Part shown: positions 32,816 through 43,993 of the stretch, piece after piece
How positions within the stretch are numbered: position 1 is the stretch's first letter
Layout of the letters: each line of letters begins with the position of its first letter
Origin: Zanthoxylum bungeanum
Lineage: Eukaryota; Streptophyta; Magnoliopsida; Sapindales; Rutaceae
DNA length: 64,000 bases
Direction: 5' to 3'
Assembly (NCBI GenBank): GCA_019454045.1
Contig: SKCR01017708.1
Coordinates: 1-64,000, forward strand
Notes under the pieces: model-generated
Database searches by the model: none
What the model was told of the DNA's origin: nothing
Seen by the model: only the letters and a program-made list of their open reading frames with translations
Program-made: the position numbers and the translations under genes

Positions 32816-34461
32816 AACAAATCACAACTTGGACAAGACATGCGATATGGAACAAAGCCTTCATGATTCAAACACATCTGCGATGGACAAAGGCCTTGAC
32901 TTTAGCCAACAAACCAGTGCCAATCTTGGATCTTGAGAATGAATCATTCAATGGAATGAAAACGCTTAATATATGTTGAGGGTTTTTCGCGTAATTGGCA
33001 ACCAATTAATTATCTTTTATTAGGTCTCATCATACACCCTTAAACATGCATTCTAAAAGCATAATAAGGCGCGATAAATAAATTTAATAATGATATACTG
33101 ATAGATATTTAACACATTTTGTTCCTAGACAAATCTCTCCTTTTCCTCTCTCCCGCTAGCACAAATCTTACTTCTACCCGATTACATAACACTTCTAAAT
33201 AAACCTCATTTACATTGAGGGAATAGGTGAGAAGAGAAATACAAAGAGTCAGAGGTAATAGGCTGGACACGCAGGTCCAATTTAATAAATTCTAAATTTA
33301 TTACAACAATTTCTAAAATTGCCCTCACCCATCTAATATCCATCTGATATACATTATTCATACATCACATCCATGTATTCACACAAAGCATGTTATCAAT
33401 CAATCTAATCCAATTAATTAATCTGAAATTAATGATCATCCAATGTTTAAACAACGATTTGATTGCGCGAGTCCAACTCGTTTTAAGAATAAGTACTCAA
33501 AGTACGAATTCTTGAATTATATCAAACTACAATATTAAATCCAATTTAATTTGTATTTAATACTAATTCTCTATGTAATTCCAAATTAAATATTTACACT
33601 TTATTAATGAGCTTTTGCGACTTAGATTCTAAATCTAATCATTACGGGTCTCAAAGCCCAATTAATATTCAATGTCAATTTAATTAAAGTTTAATGGGCT
33701 TTCAATTAATTTCTTAAGGCATGGACTTTGGTCAATATGGGTCAAACCCAAATACCAAAGCCCAATTAAGGAATCACCCTTATTTGTCAAGAAACCATTT
33801 AGGCCCATTAGGCCCAATTAAAATATTAAAGGTCCATTTAATTAAATTTGGACTTTATGGATAGGGTTTTGGGCCCAATTGGATCCACCAATTAACCCAA
33901 ACCAAATTTGGCCCAACCAAGCCCATTAAGCCCAAATACAACTTCACAAGCCCAATTCCAAATTAAGCCCAATTAATTTAATTACAATATTCCAACTATC
34001 ACAATTAAATCAATTTAAATTGTATAGCCATAATTAATTAACCAAATTAACATTTCCAAAATATCAATTTATATAATTAATCATGCTAATTATCATCAAC
34101 ACATGTCCAACATTATTGAATCAAAAAAAATTCATTTCCATGCTAATGGTCACGGCAATTTGGGGTTTTTTTCAATCTGATTCCGATTTTAATCCAATTA
34201 AATCCTAAATCAATTTACCCCAAGTCTTTCAACTCATCCAATTATCAAAAAAACAAAATTACCATGACTTAGGGTAACATCAAAGTTTCGGCCAAGCCTA
34301 AATTTTTGGGAAAATTTGATCCAATTCAATTTTCATCAAATTGATCACAAATAACTCTAAGTTATCAACATTCAGCATACTCAATCAATCAATTTTATCA
34401 AATCATGCTCAAATCGATTTTACCCCAATTTTACCCTAAAATCAATTCCATGCTTAAATCA
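32816..34461 (-). mobile_element. Copia D 5' leader
   Basis: Colinear with the leader of copia C: the CTTGACTTTAGCCAACAA motif (32895), TTGTTCCTAGACAAATC (33119), the CAGGTCCAATTTAATAAATT block and the repeated GCCCAATTAA..AAGCCC segment. It carries no gene. The left end is cut by copia A, whose insertion point lies inside another copy of the CTTGACTTTGGCCAACAA motif. The gag-pol of D is not in the window. Confidence 0.8.
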
Positions 34462-34475
34462 TGGCTCTGATACCA
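34462..34475 (-). other. Copia D primer binding site
   Basis: TGGTATCAGAGCCA on the minus strand directly follows the LTR end, the classic initiator-Met tRNA complement of plant copias. Confidence 0.9.
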
Positions 34476-34476
34476 T

Positions 34477-36466
34477 TGTTGGGTTTTCTAGGTCAAACCA
34501 AGATCATTTAAGCGAATAAAATGTGCGAATACAACAAAGTTAAGTTGTGGAAATACTCACTTTGATCGGATTTACGATGCGATGAAACACAAAAATTTCT
34601 TCAAGCTTTTCCTCCTAGGTTCGGCCATGTCCATTCTTTGTGCTCCATGGATGATCTTCAAGCTCCAAGCTTTGTAAATGGATTCCATGCTCATGAATGG
34701 GTTTTCCTATCCCTATCACCTTTGTTTGACCCCTTGGATGTGCTAGCATCATGGAAACATTTGCCACAAATCCTTCCATTTTGCTTCTTCTTGTTCTCAG
34801 CATTTTCAGAAAATGGAAAATGAGAGAAAATGGCCATTGGCCGAATGGGAGAGGAGGGAGATAGAGAGGATGAGTTGGTTTGTTTTCTAAAAACTAATAC
34901 CAAGTCTTTTCCCAAGTCAAAATCCTTTTTGGTATATGCTTTCCAAAAGCAATTTGGAGGGAAAAGAGCATTAATTGCTCTTAACCTCCTTCATCACCAA
35001 AAAGTTGACATCACACACATCACAAAAAGTGGATGTGACATGTGAGTGACTTGCGATTTGATTTATGGCCGCACTTGATTCAAAATACGAGTGGGCCCGT
35101 AACACATCCTGAGCTCGGGTTCGCTAATTCCGAATTAACGAATTTTTCCATTGCGACGTTATTAAATCAAATTTAATTAAATAATTATGCCTAGCAAAAT
35201 TACTATTCACGTCGCTAGCGAATTAATTCTAAATTAACTCGTTCGCCCGAATTAAAACCCAATTTTAATTCCGCGTCGAAATCTAATTTCATATAATATA
35301 TCGAATATATTATTTTATCGATTAATTCTGAATTAATCGTTCTCTCTCTTTAAATAATATTTTATCCCAGATAAAATATCTACGTAATTAATCCTAGATT
35401 AATTTTCTCTCTTTAATAATTAATCCCAGATTAATTATGCTCGAGTCATACATCATCGATGAATCTTCGGGAAGCGACCTATGAGATCCCCGGATATATT
35501 GGCAGTAAATCCGGTCATCGGACTATCCGAACACGTACGTACCTAGTACTACGTTTTTACCGATTTACAAGACACGGTTGGCTTCTAGCAAAGCACCGAG
35601 CCTACCCAATTCTCCAGAAATATTCTTAAGGGAATATGTAATCTGTATCAGGCGTAGTATATGAAGTATTGCGTATATCGATCCAGTTCGGATGTCAAGT
35701 GCTAGGCCCGGGGCTGGAATTGTGTCTGCCCCGTACGAAGCACATATCAGATCTCTGGTAACTAGTCTCTATAACCGGATAAACATGACCTAGTCATATT
35801 ATCCCGATAGCTACAGCATATAAGAGCACCAGTTCCGTCTCCTACGTGAACATCATCTCCATATGACTGGAGTGATACTTCCATCTTGACATCACACCCA
35901 ATACACTACGATTCTCAATATACCCAGAAGAGGCGTACACAGAACCGGTTAAATCCCTGGACGACAAAAAAAAGTATATTGATTGTCGCAAGTATTAGCG
36001 ATGTAAGTCTCTGGTTAATACCAAATACACCTACCCTAATTCGGACTTCCATAGACACATAGTCATACTACCAATGGAATTCCGAGGGGTCTTTCCAGAG
36101 CGAAGCTGTTTCAGTACCATCGGTAAACACAACCTTCTATTACACTTGCATAAGTATCCAATACCCAAATATATGTGAACTATGTTGTTATGCTCCCATA
36201 ACACGCACAAGTGCAATACTAGTCTATTCCGCATTATCGATGTCCAACCTCGATAATACTACGACTAGGGATATTTAATGATTAAACCTTCGTGCATTGA
36301 TACTGTCTCAATACGGAACTAATCATAAGGACCTTTTATCATTTATGTATCTTGGTAATCCAATTACAAATGATAAAAGAGCAATTTCCTTTGTCACGTA
36401 GTTAATTTGTACAACAACACAATGTTATGTACAAATAGTGATAATATGGGTCATAATTGTCCAACA
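34477..36466 (-). mobile_element. Copia D 5' LTR
   Basis: On the minus strand TGTTGGACAATTATGACCC at 36466 to AAACCCAACA at 34477, ~1.99 kb. It is the same family as E/F/G. It contains the conserved paired regions, the hairpin array (~35130-35460) and a GTGAGTAT donor-like site (34553-34560). The frames at 34615-35045 are chance frames over LTR sequence. Confidence 0.92.
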
Positions 36467-36978
36467 CAAACATGGCACCAGACATGACACCAAACAAGCA
36501 AGCATGTTTGGTGGAAGTTTGACTATTTTTACTTTTTATTTTATTGATTATATTTTATATTTTTGAAATGACTATAGTAAATATACAAAATACACTAGAT
36601 TATTCATCAATTTCGGCCTTCCAAAATTTAGAATTCGAAAATATTTAAATCTTCAAAGTTATTGATCTTTGTGTCTTCTTTAATCTGGCACTTACATCAG
36701 CTCAATCGGATATCGGATGAAAACTTTATGGCCAAAATATCAAACTTGTACAAAATTGGAATTTAGGACTGCACTTGGGAACGTGTATAGTAAATTTCCA
36801 TTTTCGCCATTTTTTGCTCCGAATTTCATCATTTTAGCCCCGAGTTGATTCCATGGAGTCCCAAAAATGTATTTATCTACAAAATACATAAAGAAATATC
36901 AAAACATTCATCAAACGCGAGAAACTAAAAAAAATATTAGGTAAAAGGGGCGATAAATATTGACATATTTTCCGCTCA
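36467..36978 (-). mobile_element. Fragment of a gypsy TGATGAG-type LTR (start only)
   Basis: On the minus strand it begins GATGAGCGGAAAATATG at 36978 and follows the pattern of the LTR start at 1108 (AATATTTT..AGTTTCT..TTTTGTAGATAAATA). It then continues in unique AT-rich sequence to 36467, where copia D cuts it. It abuts the neighbouring LTR fragment without a polypurine tract. Confidence 0.65.
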
Positions 36979-38603
36979 TCACCTGGAGCATGAAATTATG
37001 CAAAAGTCTATGTCGATGGTTAGATGCAAATATCTTGTTTAACCAATTAATCATATGTCTATGTTAACCATGTTTCCTGAATTCATTAAGATTAAGTTCC
37101 AATTATGGCTACCAAAGCCCGACAGGTATATGTCTATCCTGTAAGGAAATCTATTAAAGGGTTATTTATCTTCAAGGAAGATCGTGAGCTATTAAGTTTA
37201 AGCTGAAACCTAAAATTCCTTTGTCAAGTTTCTTTTAAGTTTACCATATCAATCTTATTAATGGTCAGTTAACAAGAAGCATTAAGCTTAAGACTTAATA
37301 AATAAACCTTTATATTACCCACACTATAAATTAACCCCTTATAAACCGGTGATATTGGAATTCATCACAACCCCAGATAACTGACTTAGTTACGACACAT
37401 ATTTACGGCTAGTAAAAGCTTAAATAAAATAAAGACATAAAGTAAATTGCTGAAAATTAAATGATGAAAAGTAAATATTGGAAATTAAAAATGTAAAAGT
37501 ACAATAAAAGTAAAATGATGGGGTTAAATGGTCCATTTTTATTACTTCTATTTTAGATATCTCCCTAATATAATATATTAACTTTGCGTGATAATTACTG
37601 ACCGATCATATAGGCGGTATCCTGTTAAAGTCAAATTAATATTAAATTACCAACTGACAAATTAGGCGACATCCAGCTTAGTCAAGTTAAGATCAATTTC
37701 AATAATTACCAATCGACCATAAGGCAGTATCCTCATTAAGTCAGGTTTTAACTAGTTTATATATTATAATTAAGGGAGATTAATCTAAATATTAGTAATA
37801 AAAGTTTCACATTTCACCCCAGTAAGGGGGAGTTACCTCCTTATCACTGAAAAGTAAATACTGAAAAATAAAGAAAGGAAAGTACTATTGCGTAAAAGTA
37901 AATTACTGAAAGTAAAGAAAAGAATGTGCAAAAGCGGAAATTAATTACTGAAAGCTGTAAATAAACAAACAAGATACAATCTTCTTAGTATTCTTAAAGA
38001 ATTACATAGAAGAATGTATGAAGTGAAAATGAAAATTTGGCCTGAATTTATAAGCATCAATAAGCCTTGTGCGTCGCGACGCACCGTTGTTTTGCGCCAC
38101 GTGTTGCGCGGCTTGCGGAGATGGTGACACATGTCTGACGCTGAATGATTACTCAATAATTATGTTGATGTGGCGATGTCGATTTTAGGCAACATGTGAT
38201 GGAGACACGTGTCTGGCGCACGTTAGCAGATCTTTTGTGATGTTGATACGTGGTAGGCACACGTTAACATGGTGTATTTTAGCAAACTTCTCATATTGTG
38301 ACACGTGGCACTGCACATGATAATAGACTTCTCTGATGGTGACATGTGTCAGGCGCATGATAGCACTATCCGGCGCACGTTAGCGGTCGTGACGCAGGCT
38401 GCGCGTCGCGATGCCCAAATGATAGTTTTGCCCTTTTTGTTCATTTTCCCCTGTTTTGACCCTTAATCACCTCCAGAGAGTCTTGAAACCTTATTTATCT
38501 ATAAAATACCACAAAAAACATCAAAATATTCACAAAATGCAAGAAACTATACAAAATATTAAGTCAAATGAGTGAGAAATAGTGATATATTTACCACTCA
38601 TCA
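36979..38603 (-). mobile_element. Gypsy TGATGAG-family LTR, truncated
   Basis: The reverse complement begins TGATGAGTGGTAAATATATC at 38603. It aligns with 1108-~2760: the CGCACGTTAGC region, GCGTCGCGACGC (38071-38082), a TTATAAATTC TATA-like site (~38045), the GGCGGTATCC units and the ACCTGTCGGGC segment. It lacks the last ~330 bp of the LTR. Confidence 0.8.
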
Positions 38604-39292
38604 ATGCACATGATAGTTACCATCATATGAAAGAATATTTGCATTAGAATCAAAACCTTAACGGTCACCAATGTCCTCATTTTCAAAAATATCATCATTG
38701 TCATCTCTTTCATCAGTCCCCTATTATTCACCCTATTAACAATATTAGTATTATCATCATTGGCACCTTAGTCAATGCTGATGAGCCCTATTACTTCACA
38801 ATTTGACAACAAAGCATCTTCATCATCTTTAGCATATTCATTCCTCTCTCACCATCCTCCCAATGTGGGTACAAAACAGGCAGAACCTTGACTTCGAAAG
38901 ATGACTCCCAAAGATTCATATATTGTAAAAAGACCCTTCAATCCATCATCATAATCCATTAGCATATTAACCGTGTTCTTTGGGTTAATAATATTCATAT
39001 AATTTAATCTTCTCAATCTATACCATATTCACTAGTAATTTTCAAAGCATGCTCCTTCAAATTCCTTATATTACATTCATCAAGATCAATCAAGCCGACA
39101 CAGTATCCTTTCCATCTGAATATAAAAAGTAACTCTAATGGTAATATTTCTCCTATAAGTATAAATCCAAAAAAACAAAACTAGCATATAGTGTTTCTAA
39201 AATTTATATTAATAAAAAAACAAAAACAAAAGAAAAAGCAAAATTAATAAATTAGCATGTAAGGAGCAAATTGACTGAACCATGTTGGACAA
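38604..39292 (-). other. Unexplained AT-rich stretch, possible transposase N-terminal scrap
   Basis: This is the only stretch of several hundred bases that I could not assign to an LTR element. On the minus strand around 38990-39130 a short frame reads GYCVGLIDLDECNIRNLKEH followed by ALKITSEYG. That is faintly like the PB1-like N-terminal domain of Mutator-type transposases, but it has stops on both sides. The rest has low-complexity TCATCATT stretches. The call is weak. Confidence 0.25.
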
Positions 39293-41233
39293 TTATGACC
39301 CATAGCATCAATATTTGTAAAAGACATTGTGGTTTTTGTACAAATTAACTATGTGACAAAGGAAATTGCTATTTTATCATTTTGTAATTAGATTACTTGA
39401 ATAAATAAATGATAAAAGTCCTTATGATTAGTTCCAGATTAATAAGATATGAGACAGTATCAATCCATGAAAGTTTAATCATTAAATATCCATAGTCGTA
39501 GTATTATCGAGACTGGACATCGATAATACGGAATAGACTAGTATCGCACCTGTGCACGTAATGGAAGCGTAACGACATAGTTCTCATATATTTAAGTATT
39601 ACATACTTATGCAAGTGTGATAGGAGGTTGTGTTTACCGATGGTATGGAAACAGCTTCGCTCTGGATAGACCCCTCAGAATCCCATTGGTAGTATGACTA
39701 TGTGTCTATGGGAATCAGAATCAGGATAGGTGTATTTGGTCTTAACCTGAGACTTAAATCGCTAATACTTGCGACAATCAATACACTTTGGTTTTGGTCG
39801 TCAGGGGCTTTAACAGGTTCTGTGTATGCCTCTTCTAGCTTTATTAAGAATCGTAGTGTATTGGGTGTGATGTCAAGAGGGAAGTATCACTTCAGTCATA
39901 TGGAGATGATGATCACGCAGAGATACAGAACTAGTACTCTACTATGTTGCAACTATCGGGATAATATGACAAAGTCATGATTATCCGATTAAAGAGACTA
40001 GTTGCTAGTAATCCGATATATGCTTCGTACGGGTAGACACTATTCCAGCCACAGGCCTTTCATGTGACATCTGATACTAGATCGCAATACGTAATACTTA
40101 GTATACTACGCCTGTCATAGATTATGTATTCCTTAAAAGAATATTTATGGAGAATTGGGTAGGCACGGTGCTTTGCTATAAGCCAACCATGTCTTGTAAA
40201 TCAGTAAGAACGTCGTACTGGGTACGCACGTGTTCGGATAGTCCGACGACCGGAATTACTACCAACATATCCAAGGATCTCATGGTCGCCCAAAGATTCA
40301 CCGATGATGTTTGACTCGAACAGAATTAATCTGTGATTAATTATAAGAGAGAGAAAATTAATCTAGGATTAATTACGGTAAGAATTTATCTGGGATAAAA
40401 TTTGATTAAAAGAGAGAGAACAATTAATTTGGAATTAATCGATTAAATAATATATTAGATATATTAATTGAAATTAGATTTCAACGCGGAATTAAAATTG
40501 GATTTTAATTCGGGCGAACGAATTAATTCCAAATTAATTCGCGAGCGACTTTCGTAATAATTTTGCGAGGCATTATTATTTAATTAAATTTGATTTAATT
40601 ACGTCGCAATGAAAATTTTGTTAATTCGGAATTAACGAACCCGAGTCCGATATGTGTTTTGCGGGCCCACTCGGATTTTGAATTAAAGTAGGGCCGACAT
40701 CAAGTCACATCACTAGTCAATCTCATCATTTTATGTTGATGGAAGTTGTTAGTTGGTGATGGCTTGTTTCTTACACAATCGTTATTTTAATTGATGTGTA
40801 AGACCTTTACCAACTTTGGAAGATTTTGTATTAGGTTACTTTGATTTTTGAAAATCAAACACATCACTCATACTCTCTCATCACTTCCATTTTGGCGTGA
40901 AACACCTCTTCCTCTTCTCCTCTCTACTTTGCTGAGAGTTGCTCTCACTTTAGGGGATTTGTGTTGCAAAAAAATTCCAATTGCTAGCACATAGAAAGAG
41001 TCTACAAAGGTGATAGGGAAACTATCCCCTTGAGTTTGGAATTCTAAGATCAAGCTTAGAGCTAAACCATTCATACAAAGAAGAGCTTGGAGCAATTCTC
41101 AAAGAATCAAAAATTTTGTTATCTACACATCCAATAGCCGTTCATTGTAAGTATATTTTCCGCAATCTTACTTCGATTATTCACACATGTTTATGCTTAA
41201 TAAATCCATGGCATGTTCTAGGAGAACCTAACA
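39293..41233 (+). mobile_element. Copia E 5' LTR
   Basis: It begins TGTTGGACAATTATGACCC and ends AACCTAACA, followed by primer site TGGTATCATAAGCC at 41235. It contains the paired regions (from ~39370), the hairpin array (40321-40640) and the donor-like GTAAGTAT at 41147. No gene lies inside. Confidence 0.92.
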
Positions 41234-41654
41234 ATGGTATCATAAGCCAATTTTAAGCATGAAATAATTAGGGTTCATAGACTTTATTTTGGGGGTTTTG
41301 TGATTTGAGCATGATATCTTCAAATTAACTGTTTGGTTATGCTTAGATTATGATAACTTGGAGTTATGCATGATTAATTTTGAGAAAAATTAATTAGATT
41401 ATTTTTCCCTAATTTTTTATGCTTGGCCGAATATATGGACCTTAGAAGCTCATGGTGATTTTTGAATTTTAGACCATTGGATGTGCTTAAATGCATGTGT
41501 ATATTGATTTGTGATTTAATTGGATTGAAAATCAAAATTGGATATAAAAATGCTATATTGCCGTAAGATGAGAAACATGGAATGAATTGATTTTTCTTCA
41601 ATTATGTTGGACATGAATTGAAAATGATAAAACATGATTAATTATGTAAATTGG
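41234..41654 (+). mobile_element. Copia E primer site and start of leader
   Basis: It starts with ATGGTATCATAAGCC, a decayed initiator-Met site, and continues ~400 bp into leader sequence like that of F and G (TTGGCCGAATAT, ATGTTGGACATGAATT). It is cut at 41654 by the LTR of F. The rest of E is not seen. Confidence 0.85.
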
Positions 41655-43611
41655 TGTTGGACAATTATGACCCATAGCAACACTATTTGTACAGAACATG
41701 GTGTTGTTGTACAAATTAACTATGTGACAAAGGAAATTGCTCTGTTATCATTTTTAATTGGATTAATGGGATATTTAAATGATAAAAGTCTGTATGATTA
41801 GTTCCGGATTCATAAGATATGAGACAGTATTAATCCACTAAGGTTTAATCATTAAAATATCCCTAGTCGTAGTATTATCGAGATTGGACATCGATAATGC
41901 GGAATAGACTAGTATTACATTTGTGCGCGTTGTGGGAGCATAACGGCATAGTTCTCATATATTTAAGTATTGGATATTTATGCAAGTGTAATAGGAGGTT
42001 GTGTTTGCCGATGGTACGGAAACATGTTCGCTCTGGATAGACCCCTCAGAATTCCATTGGTAGTATGACTATGTGTCTATGGGAGTCCGAATCAGAGTAG
42101 GTATATTTGGTCTTAACCTGAGACTTATATCGCTAATACTTGCGACAATCAATTTACTTTGGTTTTGGTCGTCCGGGGCTTTAACAGGTTCTGTGTACAC
42201 CTCTTTTGGGTATATTGAGAATCGTAGTGTATTGGGTGTGATGTCGAGATAGATGTATCACTCCAATCATACGGAGATGATGGTCACGTAGGATACGGAA
42301 CTAGTACTCTTATATGTTGCAGCTATCGGGATAATATGACTAGGTCATGCTTATCCGATTATAAAGACTAGTTACCAGAGATTCGACATATGCTTCTTAC
42401 GGGGCAGACACAATTCCAGCCTCAGGCCTTGCATGTGACATTCGATACTGGATCGCAATACGCAATACTACGTATACTACGCCTATACAGATTATATATT
42501 CCTTTAAGTATATTTATGGAGAATTGGGTAGGCACGGTGCTTTGCTAGAAGCCAACCATGTCTTGAAAATCGGTAAAAACGTAGTACTAGGTATGTACGT
42601 GTTCGTATAGCCCGACGACCGGATTTACTGCCAACGTATTCAAGTATCTCATGGGTCGCTTCCCGAAGATTCACTGATGACGTATGACTCGAACATAATT
42701 AATTTGGGATTAATTATAAGAGAGTGAAAATTATTCTAGGATTAATTACGGAGATATTTTATCTGGGATAAAATACTATTTGAAGAGAGAGAACGATTAA
42801 TTGGAATTAATCGATAAAATATATATTCGATATATTAAACGAAATTAGATTTCGACGCGGAATTAAAATTAGATTTTAATTCGGGTGAACGACTTAATTT
42901 AGAATTAATTCGCTAGCGACGTGAATAATAATTTTGCTAGGCATAATTATTTAATTAAATTTGATTTAATTACGTCGCAACGGAAAATTCGTAAATTCGG
43001 AATTAGCGAACCTGAGCCCGTGAGTGTTTTCGGGCCCACTCGGATTTTGAATCAAGTGAGACCCACAAGTCACATCACTAGTCAACTTTGTTTACCTTTT
43101 GGTCGATGGAAGTTGTTGGTTGATTATGGCTTGATTTACAAACTTCATTATTTTAATAATGAAAAAGGTTGAGTGACATTTACCAAATGTTAGATTTGGT
43201 ATATGACTTTGTTTTCTGGAAAAATAATTCACTCATCTCACACATCACTCTCTTCTTCTCTTTCACGGTGAAAGAGCTTCTCCCTCTCCAAATAGTTCAC
43301 TTTGTCGTGAACTACAAAGAAGAATAGGAAGAATTTTGTTGTAAAATTTTCCTTTGCTAGCACATAAAGAGTCATTCAAATGTGATAGGGAAACCCATCT
43401 ATGAGCATGGAATCATTCACAAAGCTTGGAGCTTGAAGATCAAATCAAATGGCTTGGCCGAATCACACAATGAGGAAAAGCTTGGAGCAGAAATTTTCGT
43501 GTTTATCGCATCCAAAAGCCGATCGTTGTAAGTATAATTTCCGTTATAATTCTTCTTTTATTCACATATTTCTTGCTTAATTGATCTTGGATTGACCTAG
43601 AAAACCCAACA
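41655..43611 (+). mobile_element. Copia F 5' LTR
   Basis: It begins TGTTGGACAATTATGACCC inside E's leader and ends AAAACCCAACA. The hairpin array lies at 42706-43010 and the donor-like site at 43528. The short frames here are chance frames. Confidence 0.92.
42706..43010 (+). other. Array of short hairpins in the LTR (copia F example)
   Basis: About ten short inverted repeats with mostly 3-4 base loops follow one another. Examples: AATTAATTTGGGATTAATT, TTTTATCTGGGATAAAA, CGATTAATTGGAATTAATCG, CGAAATTAGATTTCG (42840-42854), GAATTAAAAT..ATTTTAATTC and AATTAAATTTGATTTAATT. The same order is seen in LTRs A, C, D, E, G and I, on both strands. Part of the signal could come from AT richness, but the order and loop sizes are kept. 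Confidence 0.6.
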
Positions 43612-43993
43612 ATGGTATCAGAGCCTAATTTAAGCATGAAAAATATTAGGGTTCTTATGATAAAATTTGGGTAAAATTGATTTGAGCATGATTTGATAAA
43701 ATTGATTGATTGAGTATGTTTGAATGATGATAACTTAGAGTTATGCATGATCAATTTGATGAAAATTGAATTGGATTAAATTTTCCCCAATTTTGAGGCT
43801 TGGCCGAGAGTTATAGATGCCCTAAAGTCATGGTGTTTTTTGTTCTTTTGATCATTGGATGAGTTGAAAGACATGTGATAAATTGATTTAGGATTTAATT
43901 GGATTAAAATCGAAATCGGATTTATAAAACCCAAAAATGCTGTGAGCAATATAGCATGAAATGAGATGATTTTTAATTCAATAATGTTGGACA
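43612..43993 (+). mobile_element. Copia F primer site and leader, first part
   Basis: TGGTATCAGAGCC at 43613 is a standard initiator-Met site. The leader runs to ATGTTGGACA at 43993 and is cut there by copia G; it resumes at 59858. Confidence 0.88.

Noticed and set aside
38985..39130. Firm call of a Mutator transposase
   Set aside because: Only a short frame with faint similarity and stops on both sides; listed as uncertain only.
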